Below are positions 52,382 through 62,273 of a DNA stretch of 64,000 nt, piece by piece; position 1 is the first letter of the stretch; every line of letters begins with the position of its first letter. Location: assembly GCA_003388505.1 (NCBI GenBank), contig QQVO01000073.1:1-64000 (forward strand), written 5' to 3'. This DNA is from Planctomycetota bacterium. GTDB lineage: Bacteria > Planctomycetota > Planctomycetia > Planctomycetales > Planctomycetaceae. The position numbers were made by a program, and so were the translations under genes. Under the pieces are notes generated by a model, which was not told the origin of the DNA, ran no database searches, and saw only the letters and a list, made by a program, of their open reading frames with translations.

Positions 52382-55300
52382 CTATTGATTTTCGATACTG
52401 TTGGCCTCGGACTCGAACTGCTGGAGCATCTCGGGCAGGGCCAACCGGCCTCGCGCGTACTTGGCTGCTTCACTCGCCGGGAAGTCCCAGCGGCAGCGGT
52501 TGTAACGCCGGAACGCTTCCGAGTTGTTGCCCCCCATGCGGTAGCTCTCTCCCGCCCAGAAGAGCGAGTCGGGGGCAAGCTGATCTTCGGGGAAGTCCTT
52601 CGCGAATCGGTCGAACGCCGTGCCGGCAGTCGTGAACTCTTCCGCCTTGTAGAAACATTGGCCGATGCGAAACGCGATCCGCGACGCGTGCTGATGGCTC
52701 TCAAAGCGCTCCAAAAACTTCTCGCCAACCTGGGCGGAAATGGAATACTCCTCCGCCTTGTAGAAGTGGTCGCAGATGCGGATCATCACGCTCGCAATCA
52801 GCGGACTCTTGGGGTAGGTCGCCGCCAGCGTCACGTAGGCTTCGAGCGCTTCGTCGAAGTCGCCCCGCTCTTCATACGACTGCGCCAGCTTGTACTGCGC
52901 GTCCGGTGCGAGCGAGTGCTCGGGGAACTGGTCGATGATTAACTGGTAGGCGCTGACCGCTTCGTCCCAGTCTTCCAGTTCCTGGGCGAATTGACCGAGC
53001 AGATAGGCGATTCGCGGCACGTACTTCGGATCCGGGTAGTCTTCCATCACTTCCCGCAACACGCGCCGGCCGGCTTCGAGGTCCGCCTGCTGATCGGTGT
53101 CGCGCCCCAGTTCCTTATGGCTCTTGAACAGTTCGAAGTAACTCTCCGCAATGGTGAACTTCGTTTCGACGGCGAGGTTCTCGTCGTTGAACGTCTTGCT
53201 GAAGGCGGCCACCAACCCGTCGGTCCCGATCACGACCGGAATCTGCCGCTCCAGAGTGGCGGTCCCCTCCTCGGTGCTTGCGGCCGGATCGGTGTAGCTC
53301 GCCCGAATCGTGTCGCCGAAGTAGCACTCCAGGAACGGATCGTCGGGCTTCAGGTTGTCGAGGGTCGGTTCGCCGGACGACTTCAGCGTCAGCGATCCGG
53401 TGAAGATCCCAGTGTGGGCGAGGGTTTCGTAGAGTTCGACCACTTCGTGCTCGCCAAACTCGGTTGTGATCTCGACCTGCACCGAGTCGCGCTCATCAGA
53501 CTGGTCCTGGTCGGGGTCGGTGACCATCAGGAAGATCTTCTCGCCGACGTGCAGTTCCGCGACGTCCAGATCATAGTCCCGATCGGTGCAGCGCAGCTCT
53601 CCGGTGGAGATCAATCGCCCCCGCGCTTCGAGCAAGGGCGGACCGCCCGGCAGGCGCGCCTCGTCCCGGTAACTCGCCACAATCGCATCCTTCCCGGTCA
53701 GGTTCAGCACGCGCGTCACCAGGTTCACGTTGCCGATGTCGGAATCAGACTCGTCCACCGTGCGCCCGATGAGGTCTCTGGGCATCTCGGCCGTCACCGG
53801 CACAAGCTGCGGGCTGTCTTTCCCGCCGAGCTGCATGATGACCTGTCCGATGAAGCGGCCCTCCTCGAGCGCAATCACGTCGGCCACGTCACGTGGAAGT
53901 TGACGGCTGCTGCCTGAGAATGCGCCCGAGAGTTCGCAATGCACGTCGACCGTTGCCCCCTCCGGAGTCGAGAGCGTGACGGTCACTTCGCTCCGGCTGT
54001 CCCGTGCGGCGTCCGGGTCGATCACCTCGACGGTCAGCGGCGCTTCGAAGGCGACATGGCTGACCGGCTGATCGGCCGCGGCAGGCTGGTAAGTGAACCG
54101 CGAGGGAATTCCCCGCCGCTCATCTCCGGGAATCACGCGCGTTTCCAGAATCCGCACTTTGCCCGCCGACGGGGTGTTGACGAACACCACCGACTCGCGG
54201 GGGACGGCGTGTCCCGGGAACGTGTTTTGAGAGTCGATGTACCGCACGTAAATGCGATCACCCGGCTGCACCTGGAACTTGCCGTCTTCCGCCTCGGCCG
54301 ACGTATCGATCTCCTTGCGGAACCGGCCGGTGTAGCGCTCGGTTTCCGTGGCGGTCAGTTCGACCGGTTCCCCGTCATTGACGATCACATCGAACTTGGC
54401 CGTGTCCTGACCGGCCGTCTGATCGAGATCGTAATCGATGATCTCGACGACGAATCGTTTGCCCGGATCGATGCGCATGATCCGCTTGGGAATCTCGACG
54501 ACGTTCCCGTTCCTCTGGCGTTCGAAGTCATAATCGATCGCGGCAACCGCCGCGTTGTAGTAAGTCGCCGTGAGCCGTTCCGAAAGCAGCCGGCTCCCGG
54601 CGTCGTCCCGGTGGGTGAACTCGTCGCTGTACGATCCGGTGACTACGTCCCCGCCGGCCAGTTCCAGCACGTTGTTGGTCGCGAGCGTGAGCAGATCGGC
54701 CTCGCTCGGAATGTGCACGTCGCCTGGCTCTTCGCCGGTGATCTCAATCGTGCTGATCGCGACCGCCTCTCCCACGTACTCGTCGACCTGGAACTTGATG
54801 TGCCGCAATTCGAGCGGTTCAAATGCGAAGGTCCACTCATTGGGGGCAAAGTCCGCCAGCGCGTCCTCGCGGGGCAGAGCAGGCCGCACCCGGTCGCCTT
54901 CGATCTCAAAATCCGCAGCCCGGAAGGGAAGCAGCGTGACTCGCCCGGCGTCCGGATCGGCGCGGGCAATGTTCGCAGACACCCCTTGCGCTCCGTCGGT
55001 TGTCGAGGCGAAGATCGTCAGATCGTGGCTGCCGCGCTCCAGCCAGAGATCGATCGTGCGATTGCCGGCGCCGACAGGAAGTTCGAGCCGCCCGTCGATC
55101 CACAGCGCCGACCGCACGCCGCGAATCAGTATCCTGGCCGCGCCGTCTCGCTCCTGGACCAGCTTGCCGTCCCAGAGCACTGCATATGGCCCCGCCGTCG
55201 TCTCGCCGTCCGGGGGCAGGGTCTGCCACTCCAGCGTGTCGACCTCGGTTTCCTCGAGCGGCGTTGCATTGCGACTGACGCTCAACACCTGATTCCACTG

Positions 55301-58300
55301 CGAAAGATTGTTGTAGTTCCCTTCAAAGACGCGCTGCTTCATGCGGCCGAATTCATCGACGCTCGCCTCCGGCTGCTCGACCGGCGGGTTGCTCGCAATC
55401 CGGAACCAGAATTGCCCGTCGTGACTGCCGTACAGTTCACCGCGAACCGGCGTGTGGCGGTCGGCGTTCGGTGAGGCGATGCGGACGCGCGAGACGACCT
55501 TCAGGTCTTTCATATCGACCGACAGCCACTTCGGCGAAGCGCCGTCCGGTTCGCTCATCCAGAAGGTCTCCGGATCCTGGTCGATCGCCATCACCGGGCT
55601 GTGCTCGATCGCGGTGTCGCTCGCCAGAGCGCCCGCCGGCAGTTCCGCCGTGGGAACCGTCCCCTCAAAGATGCCTGTATGAGAGCCGGTTTCTTCCAGC
55701 GTCACCTGCACGCTGTCGCCGCTCTCGGCGTCGAATTTGACCACGATGCCGTCTGCCGCGTCGGACAGGTCCCGGTCGGGATCGTCGACGCGAACATAAA
55801 TCGGATTCCCCGGCTTGATCTGGCTGGCGGGCCGCACGTCGGAGTACCTGCGATTTCGCTCGCGTTCCCGCGCCTCGCGCTCCAACCGCTCGCTGAACGT
55901 TTCCTCTTTCTCATCAATAATGCGGCTGCTGGCGATCCGCAAGCGGCCGTCCGACGCCACGCGAATCTCCACGTCGGACAGCGGCACACTCTTGAACTCG
56001 AGCTTGAAGTCGTCGGCGTAGTCTGACCGGACGATATCCTCGCCGCTGAGCTGCAGCACCCCGTCCCCGGCAGTGACCTGACCAAGCTGCGTCTCCAGGT
56101 CGGCCCGGAACAGTCCTTTGCCGGCGCCGCCGCTGGTGAGATAAATCTGTTCCCGGTCGCCGCCCGGCTCGGTGGTGACAATCACCGGGATCCGGCTGTG
56201 TCCCCGGCTGATGCCGAGGTCGCTGTCCTGCACCACGATCGACAGCGGCGTCCCCGGCGAATGCGTGCGCTTGCTGTTGCGGCCGAGTCGTCCCACCGTC
56301 CGCAGCAGGTTCAACTGATCGATGTAGCGTTCTTCATCCCCGTAAACTTCCGCCAGGTTGAACAACGCCTGATTCGCCAGTTCGATGTTCGGCACGCGTT
56401 CCAGCACGTTGCGGAAAATCTCCCGCGACTCGTCCTTGTCCCCTCGGCGGTACGCCACCACGCCCCGCAGGAATTCCGCCCGGACCACGATGTCGGATTC
56501 GCGGCTGCCGGCCAGCTTCTCAAACACCGCCTCGGCCTGATCGTAGACCTTCTGCGCCATGAACGCCTCGCCGATCCCGAACTCCGCTTCGATCGCCTGC
56601 GGAGTGTCGGGAAACCGGTTGAGCACCGACGTGTACTCGCTGCGGGCGATGTCGTAACGGCGAGCCCGGTCGAAATTCTTCGCCAGCAGCAACTGCACGT
56701 TTGCCTTCGTGGCGTCATCGAACTGCGGGTTTTCGCTGTGCTTGATCATCCAGCCCCGCAGCACGTCTTCCACGTACTCGTGGTTCTCGTCGCCCCCGGC
56801 GGCGATCAGACTGTCGCACACGAACAGCAACAGATCGACCGGCACTTCATCGCGGTGCTCATCGAACAGCGTCTTGTTCTCGACGTAACCGTCCAGCGCC
56901 ATGTCCCGGTCGCCGAGCCGCAGATAGAGCGCCGCCTGCAGCAGCGGCGCAACCGGGCTGTCTTCGTCGATCGTGAGCCCCACCGCCCCCAGCCGCGAGT
57001 AACTCTGTGCGACAATCGCGCGCCCGGCGTCGCGGCGGCTGTCGTTGATGTTCGGAATGTTGGCCAACATCCCGCTGGCCAGCGTGGCGGCCGAGAGATA
57101 GTCATTCTCCGCCAACCGCGCCTGCAGATAGGGAACCAGGGTGTCCCAGTCATAGGTGGAGTTGTCGACCATCCGCGTCACGGCGGCAAGTTGGCGAAGC
57201 CGGTCGACCGGTGCAGTCGCCTCGGGATTCTGGTTCAGGTCCATCAGAGAAAGCGTCGCCATCGCAGACGGCCTGCCGATCTCCATGTCCCGAACCGCCG
57301 CAAAAATGCGGGACTTCACGTCGTCGGCCGCTTCCTCATCGGCCCGGTACTGCTCAACCCAACTCCGCGCCGGCTGCTCTTCAACGCCCCAAGGCTGAAG
57401 CGGTCGCCCTGCCTGCCGAGCCCGCGATGTCGTCAGAATCGACTCGAACTGGTCGAGGTCGCCCGCTTTCAGAGCCAGGTCAGCCAGTTGCGTGGCGTAC
57501 CATCCGTGGTAGTCCGAATCGATCTGCAACCGTTCTGCAAGAAACGCCTGCTGCGCCGCCGGATCGTCCATCCTTCTCAAGAGCCGTTCGGCGCAAAGCC
57601 GCGAGTCGTTGTGATTCGGGTCGACGTCGAGATGGCTGCGCCAATAGGCCTCCGCCTCCGCCGTCAGTTCCAGATTCACGAGCAAGTCGCCGATGTAGTA
57701 GGCATAGGTCAGACTCGGGCCGAACGTCTCCTCCGCCGATTGAATCCACGTCAAAGCCTGACGCGCGAGGTCGGCGTCGGTGCTCTGGGTCGCAGCCAGC
57801 ATCAGCCGGCGAAGCACATCGGCGTTGTTCGATGTCGGCTCCAGGCCGATCAGGTGCACGGCCGCTTCGCGCGCCAACTCAGGCGGGCCGTAGTCGGTCG
57901 CGGCTGAGAGCCAATTGATCGCCGCATCGACGTCCTCGGGGAATCGCCGCACCAACAGACCGTAGGCGGGCACGCTCTCTGGGCGCTGTTCGCTCGGAGT
58001 GTAGTTTCTGAGGTAATAGGCGTTGCGTTCGAGCAGAACCCGCGCCATGGCGTCGTTCATCTCGGCGACTTTGCCGGTCTTGATCAATTGGTCGCGGGCC
58101 GGTTGCCCCTCCGCCCTCGGCTGTTCCGCCGCGACCCACGCCTGGACGAACGGGTCCGCCGCAAGCTGTTCGGCCTGCCGCTGAGCGATCTCGGCCCGCG
58201 CCTTCGTTTCCTCGTTGCCGGCCGCGCTCTTGGCCCAGGCCTCCAGTGTGCCTCGCAGCGAAGACAGGTGCAGGTTCGCCCGGATCATCTGCACGACCAG

Positions 58301-59704
58301 CATCACGTCCTGCTGGAACTGCTGATCCGACTCCGCACTGGTCAGCAGATACGCCACCGCCTGTTGCGTGTAGCTGTTGTCCGTCGGCGTCTCGGAGACG
58401 AGTTGCCGCAATACGGCCCGCGCCGCCGGAACGTCTTCCAGCCGGTCCCGGTGAACGTTGAAAGCCAGGACATAGCGCAGGTACGCCTTGTCCGAGGGGT
58501 TCGGATTCCGCTCAACGGCCGCCGCCAGCGCCGCCGCAGCCGCCATGTTTTCGGCCGGCTCATTCGGCGTTTGCTCAACGTAGTAGTAGGCGTTTGAACC
58601 GGACACGGCGTCGAATTCGAGCAATCGCCCGAACGCGGCGCGGGCCTGAACAGCGTCGCCGGCCGCCCGATACTTCATGGCCAGAGCCGCCTGCATCGCG
58701 AAGCGTTCCGTTCGGTCGGGATACTTCAGTGTGAACTCCTCGACAAGCGGGGCCATGTCGGCCGGGGTGGAGGTGGCGTCGTTGGAAAGCGCGACGATCA
58801 ATCGTTGGTGAACGTCGATTTCGTCCTCGACCGCCCGCGCCTTGCGAAACGATTCCACAGCATTCGCCCACTGCGACTGACGCCCGAAGTTCTCACCCGT
58901 GGTGTAGTGCACCCATCTCTGTTGTTCCGGCGTGAGCTGCAAACCTCTGCTGAGCGCCACCGCCCCGACGGCGTTCGATCGGGCCCACTCATTGCCGCGG
59001 TTCCACTGAGTCATCGACTGCTGGACCATCACCTGCGGCAACGGACCGTCCGGCAGCTTCTCCACAAGCTCGGCCGCCAGTTCCGCGCTTTGTGTGAACA
59101 CCGGCTTGCTGTTGACGATTGCATACAGTTCGACGGCACGGACCGCATGCCGGATGCCCACGTCATTGGCCCCATGCCGCCGCCAGATCGCGCGGTGCGC
59201 GTCGGCTGCGGCGGCGTAGTCGGTCGACTCATCCAGCGTTGCCGCCAGTCTCAATTCGATGTCGGCCGCCTCCGCCGCCTCGGGATACCGCTGCAGAAAC
59301 TGGCGGCAGTACGAGGCGTGGTCCGTGTTCCGCGAGGTCGCTTCCAATCCGTCGATCAGCTTCAGCATCACTTCCTTGTGCCGTTCGTCGGGCGAATGAA
59401 CCGCCACAAATCGCTGTGCCACGCGGGTCAGACCGAAGACCCGGCCATGCTCGTAGTACAGGTCGACAAGCTGCACCATCACGTCCGCCGCTTCCGGAGA
59501 AGTCTCCTTGTACTTGCCGAGTTCCGCCTCGAGACGGCTGGCTATCGCGTTCACAGGATCTTCCTCGCCTTGCGTCTCGGCATCGGCGTCAGCCGCCGAT
59601 TCCTGCGCGAAGGCCGAACCCGCAAGCATCAGACACGCCACAGCCGTGCCCAGGATCAAACAAGGCGAAAAACGACCCCTCAGTCGGCGACTTGTCCGTT
59701 TCAT
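52382..59704 (-). CDS. Giant 2440-residue exported TPR protein with beta-repeats, discoidin-like and PA14-like modules
   Basis: The signal region is RFSPCLILGTAVACLMLAGSAFAQ. TPR-type helical repeats extend to about residue 1120. Then come beta-rich units with the pattern DxDxD...D...V...ETxxHTGxFxG, near 1150, 1301-1350 (VDDPDRDLSDAADG, ETGSHTGIFEGTV), 1755-1800 (IIDYDLDQTAGQDTAKF), 1891-1920 and 2051-2100 (TDPDQDQSDERDSVQ, ETLAHTGIFTGSL). Between the first and later units lies a discoidin-like piece (about 1350-1420, PKWLSVDMKDLKVVSRVRI) and a PA14-like piece (about 1465-1600, FEGNYNNLSQW). C-terminal TPRs occupy about 2200-2430. I start at 59704; a longer version would overlap the previous gene. 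Probably an outer scaffold or ligand-binding partner of the ExbBD-type motor. Confidence 0.88.
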   Translation of the reverse strand: MKRTSRRLRGRFSPCLILGTAVACLMLAGSAFAQESAADADAETQGEEDPVNAIASRLEAELGKYKETSPEAADVMVQLVDLYYEHGRVFGLTRVAQRFVAVHSPDERHKEVMLKLIDGLEATSRNTDHASYCRQFLQRYPEAAEAADIELRLAATLDESTDYAAAADAHRAIWRRHGANDVGIRHAVRAVELYAIVNSKPVFTQSAELAAELVEKLPDGPLPQVMVQQSMTQWNRGNEWARSNAVGAVALSRGLQLTPEQQRWVHYTTGENFGRQSQWANAVESFRKARAVEDEIDVHQRLIVALSNDATSTPADMAPLVEEFTLKYPDRTERFAMQAALAMKYRAAGDAVQARAAFGRLLEFDAVSGSNAYYYVEQTPNEPAENMAAAAALAAAVERNPNPSDKAYLRYVLAFNVHRDRLEDVPAARAVLRQLVSETPTDNSYTQQAVAYLLTSAESDQQFQQDVMLVVQMIRANLHLSSLRGTLEAWAKSAAGNEETKARAEIAQRQAEQLAADPFVQAWVAAEQPRAEGQPARDQLIKTGKVAEMNDAMARVLLERNAYYLRNYTPSEQRPESVPAYGLLVRRFPEDVDAAINWLSAATDYGPPELAREAAVHLIGLEPTSNNADVLRRLMLAATQSTDADLARQALTWIQSAEETFGPSLTYAYYIGDLLVNLELTAEAEAYWRSHLDVDPNHNDSRLCAERLLRRMDDPAAQQAFLAERLQIDSDYHGWYATQLADLALKAGDLDQFESILTTSRARQAGRPLQPWGVEEQPARSWVEQYRADEEAADDVKSRIFAAVRDMEIGRPSAMATLSLMDLNQNPEATAPVDRLRQLAAVTRMVDNSTYDWDTLVPYLQARLAENDYLSAATLASGMLANIPNINDSRRDAGRAIVAQSYSRLGAVGLTIDEDSPVAPLLQAALYLRLGDRDMALDGYVENKTLFDEHRDEVPVDLLLFVCDSLIAAGGDENHEYVEDVLRGWMIKHSENPQFDDATKANVQLLLAKNFDRARRYDIARSEYTSVLNRFPDTPQAIEAEFGIGEAFMAQKVYDQAEAVFEKLAGSRESDIVVRAEFLRGVVAYRRGDKDESREIFRNVLERVPNIELANQALFNLAEVYGDEERYIDQLNLLRTVGRLGRNSKRTHSPGTPLSIVVQDSDLGISRGHSRIPVIVTTEPGGDREQIYLTSGGAGKGLFRADLETQLGQVTAGDGVLQLSGEDIVRSDYADDFKLEFKSVPLSDVEIRVASDGRLRIASSRIIDEKEETFSERLEREARERERNRRYSDVRPASQIKPGNPIYVRVDDPDRDLSDAADGIVVKFDAESGDSVQVTLEETGSHTGIFEGTVPTAELPAGALASDTAIEHSPVMAIDQDPETFWMSEPDGASPKWLSVDMKDLKVVSRVRIASPNADRHTPVRGELYGSHDGQFWFRIASNPPVEQPEASVDEFGRMKQRVFEGNYNNLSQWNQVLSVSRNATPLEETEVDTLEWQTLPPDGETTAGPYAVLWDGKLVQERDGAARILIRGVRSALWIDGRLELPVGAGNRTIDLWLERGSHDLTIFASTTDGAQGVSANIARADPDAGRVTLLPFRAADFEIEGDRVRPALPREDALADFAPNEWTFAFEPLELRHIKFQVDEYVGEAVAISTIEITGEEPGDVHIPSEADLLTLATNNVLELAGGDVVTGSYSDEFTHRDDAGSRLLSERLTATYYNAAVAAIDYDFERQRNGNVVEIPKRIMRIDPGKRFVVEIIDYDLDQTAGQDTAKFDVIVNDGEPVELTATETERYTGRFRKEIDTSAEAEDGKFQVQPGDRIYVRYIDSQNTFPGHAVPRESVVFVNTPSAGKVRILETRVIPGDERRGIPSRFTYQPAAADQPVSHVAFEAPLTVEVIDPDAARDSRSEVTVTLSTPEGATVDVHCELSGAFSGSSRQLPRDVADVIALEEGRFIGQVIMQLGGKDSPQLVPVTAEMPRDLIGRTVDESDSDIGNVNLVTRVLNLTGKDAIVASYRDEARLPGGPPLLEARGRLISTGELRCTDRDYDLDVAELHVGEKIFLMVTDPDQDQSDERDSVQVEITTEFGEHEVVELYETLAHTGIFTGSLTLKSSGEPTLDNLKPDDPFLECYFGDTIRASYTDPAASTEEGTATLERQIPVVIGTDGLVAAFSKTFNDENLAVETKFTIAESYFELFKSHKELGRDTDQQADLEAGRRVLREVMEDYPDPKYVPRIAYLLGQFAQELEDWDEAVSAYQLIIDQFPEHSLAPDAQYKLAQSYEERGDFDEALEAYVTLAATYPKSPLIASVMIRICDHFYKAEEYSISAQVGEKFLERFESHQHASRIAFRIGQCFYKAEEFTTAGTAFDRFAKDFPEDQLAPDSLFWAGESYRMGGNNSEAFRRYNRCRWDFPASEAAKYARGRLALPEMLQQFESEANSIENQ

Positions 59705-59798
59705 TCCCTCGCTCTCAATGGAGATTCGAGAAATGTGTCTCATGTTCTGTATCCCGTGTGTGGAGCGTTCAATCGCGGCAGCAGCGAATCCAGACTCT

Positions 59799-62153
59799 CT
59801 ACTGCGCGGCAGCGGCCAGCGCATCCGAGATTTTCTTGGCGTCGGTCGCCAGCGGGCTTTCGGGGTAGTCCTGAATCAACTGGTCGAACTTCTGACGCGC
59901 CTCCGCCCGACGATTCATCCGGTACAGACAGCGCCCGTAGTTGAACAGGATCACGTCGAGAAACCGCGCGTCGGGGTGGTTTCCGAGCACGGTCTCAAAC
60001 GTGTCGATGGCGCGGGAGTAATCCTGCTGCCGGTAGTAGTAGTTCGCCATCTGGGCGACGGCTTCTCCCACACGCCCGCTCTCCGGAAAATTGTCGAACA
60101 CGCGTTTGTATTCCTGAAACGCGCGATCATAGAGTTGCGCGGCGGCGCCTTCACTGTTCCGCTCCGCCGCGTCATCGCCCATCTGTTCATAGCACTGGGC
60201 GATCCCGAACTGCGCCTCGCCGCGCAACTGGCTTTCCTCCATGTTCACCAGCCGCGTGTAGATGCCGATCGCTCTCGTCAGCGCGCCTTGAGCACGGGCC
60301 ACGTCGGCGAGTTGCAGCAGCGCATCGTCGACGAAGCCGCTGTTGGGAAACTCCCGCTGCAGCCTCTCCGCCATCGCGGCGGCGAGTTCCAGCTTGTCGG
60401 TCTCAAAATAAATCTTCCACAACTGCACATAAGTCTCTTCCAGCAGTTTCCCCCTCAGCCGCGTCGCGTCCTGAACGATGTCTTCGCAGACGGCCAGCGC
60501 CTGGTCGTACTTCTCCTGGGCGTTCGTCTTGAGCCCGAACTCCTTGTAACGATTTCCAATGTTCGTCAGCGCATCGGCCGTCCGAAGCTGCGTCCGGATG
60601 CGCAATTCCTCGTCCGAGATCGCCGCCCGCGTCACCCGCACGCCGCCCAGGTTGCCCTCGATACACCTGGCTTCGAAGGCCACTTCCCGTTCGCCCCGCC
60701 CGGTAAACCGCTCGTCCAGATAACGCACGCGGACGACGTCCCCCGGCAGCGCCTGCAGCACGTCGTCGCCGGGCTCTCCCGCCTCGCCGATCGCGAGCGG
60801 CACGGTCGTACGAAAGATTCCCGAGTGCACAACGCCGTCGGTCTCTTCGCTCGCAGCGTCGGCCGGAGACTCCGCCGGAACATCCTGATCCGTCGCTTCG
60901 CCCGTCAGCGACTCCGGCGGCAGGCCGCTCAGTGTGACGACCGATCGCTCAACCGGCGTCTCCGTCAGATTCACCGAGACTTCATCAACCTTCTTGAACG
61001 GATCGATTTCGGTGGGATCCTGCTCCGAATCGCCGTCGTCGTCGTTGCTCGTCGCGGCGGCGATCTGCTCCGCTTCGAGTTCCTCATCGGACTTCAGCCG
61101 GAACAATTCCACAACCGCTGAGACGCTGTCCGCCGCATCCTTCAGATCCCGATCGGCGTCGATCACCTGCAGGTTGAGCGGCTTGCCCAACACAACGCCC
61201 CGCAGGACTTCCTGAAAGGCCCCGTCGTTGATGGTCACGGTCGCGTTGCCGACGACGGTGACCTCTTTCAACCGCGGCTGGTCGAACTGTTTGTCCGCAG
61301 TATGCCGGTCGACATACTCAACGTGAATGACGTCGTCTCCCTTCACTTCGAGCGTTCCATTCTCCGGTTCCGGCCGCCCCAGTCGCGTCGCGATGCTGCC
61401 CAGCACGATCCGCACGTTCCGTCCCACCGCAAAACACTCGACGATCTCCTCATCCCCCTGGGTCGTCGTCGCCTTCACCTTCACCGCTTCTCCCGGCTCG
61501 ATCGCGGCCAGGTCCGCGTCTTCAATCCGGATAAAGAACCGCTTCCCCGCCTCCAGCTTTTCGACCTGCTCGTCGTCGTCGTTGAGCGCGGTCCCCACTT
61601 TTTCCAAAGCTTCGATCGCCCGGCTGTAATGCCCCAACTGAAAATGTCCCAGCCCGATGTAGTAGTACGCCTCGTTCACCTGTGGGCTGACCGGGAACTG
61701 TTCGATGACGTCCCGCATCACCTGAAACGACTTGCCGTAATTGCGAGCCTCATAGAAGCACACGCCCATCTTCAGCGTCGCCTCTGCCCGCTGGGCTTCG
61801 TCCCGGTTTTCTTCCGAGGCAATTTCTTCAAAGTAGGTGCGGGCCCGGTCATACGCGCGTTCCTGCTCCAGAAAGTAGTCGCCGAGCCGCATCTGCGCGT
61901 CGAATCGATACCGGCTCCGCGGATACCGTTCCACAACCGACTGCCAGATCTCAACGGCCTTCGATGCTTCTTCCGCCTCGTAGCGGGCGTCCCCTGCCTC
62001 AATCAGTTTCCGCGCGGCCCGGTCTTCGACGAGTGAGCCGCGCACTGCCATGGAATCGTCTGCGGACTCGGAGTCCGCTGTCTGGGCCAGAACGTTCCCC
62101 CAGCAACACGAAACGATACAGCAGGTGATGACCGCGTGACGCATAACACTCAT
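59799..62153 (-). CDS. Exported TPR protein with beta-repeat insert, first gene of the Exb-type operon
   Basis: 784-residue protein. Signal peptide MRHAVITCCIVSCCWGNVLAQ, then TPRs (about 30-190), a beta-rich middle of about 350 residues, then TPRs to the end. The middle has the same kind of units as the giant protein: DVIHVEYVDRHT, LQVIDADRDLKDAADSVSAVV and VHSGIFRTTVPL. The first ATG at 62180 is possible, but 62153 gives a normal signal length. It lies 94 nt upstream of the giant gene. A terminator of the DUF1501 gene lies just upstream, so the operon promoter is probably in the 62154-62203 region. Confidence 0.87.
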   Translation of the reverse strand: MSVMRHAVITCCIVSCCWGNVLAQTADSESADDSMAVRGSLVEDRAARKLIEAGDARYEAEEASKAVEIWQSVVERYPRSRYRFDAQMRLGDYFLEQERAYDRARTYFEEIASEENRDEAQRAEATLKMGVCFYEARNYGKSFQVMRDVIEQFPVSPQVNEAYYYIGLGHFQLGHYSRAIEALEKVGTALNDDDEQVEKLEAGKRFFIRIEDADLAAIEPGEAVKVKATTTQGDEEIVECFAVGRNVRIVLGSIATRLGRPEPENGTLEVKGDDVIHVEYVDRHTADKQFDQPRLKEVTVVGNATVTINDGAFQEVLRGVVLGKPLNLQVIDADRDLKDAADSVSAVVELFRLKSDEELEAEQIAAATSNDDDGDSEQDPTEIDPFKKVDEVSVNLTETPVERSVVTLSGLPPESLTGEATDQDVPAESPADAASEETDGVVHSGIFRTTVPLAIGEAGEPGDDVLQALPGDVVRVRYLDERFTGRGEREVAFEARCIEGNLGGVRVTRAAISDEELRIRTQLRTADALTNIGNRYKEFGLKTNAQEKYDQALAVCEDIVQDATRLRGKLLEETYVQLWKIYFETDKLELAAAMAERLQREFPNSGFVDDALLQLADVARAQGALTRAIGIYTRLVNMEESQLRGEAQFGIAQCYEQMGDDAAERNSEGAAAQLYDRAFQEYKRVFDNFPESGRVGEAVAQMANYYYRQQDYSRAIDTFETVLGNHPDARFLDVILFNYGRCLYRMNRRAEARQKFDQLIQDYPESPLATDAKKISDALAAAAQ

Positions 62154-62203
62154 TTTGAATCTCGTTGTAAGACAGACCACGACGTTGATCGCACAGCCGT
62201 GAG

Positions 62204-62240
62204 AAACAAACGGCCGGACGGTCGCAAGTCCGCCCGGCCG
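62204..62240 (-). terminator. Terminator of the third DUF1501 gene
   Basis: On the minus strand CGGCCGGGCGG pairs with CCGTCCGGCCG (one G-T pair) around an 8-nt loop, followed by TTTGTTT. It lies 33 nt beyond the DUF1501 stop and separates that gene from the TPR-Exb operon. Confidence 0.8.
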
Positions 62241-62273
62241 CCCTTGTCGTGTGCATTGTCGCCGTCCGCGAAA

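Noticed and set aside
52991-61121. Several long plus-strand frames (for example 53939-55474, 56198-57907, 59508-61121)
   Set aside because: All are antisense to the TPR giant or its neighbour. They have repeated His/Arg/Val-rich composition, which mirrors the acidic, Ala-rich TPR coding strand.
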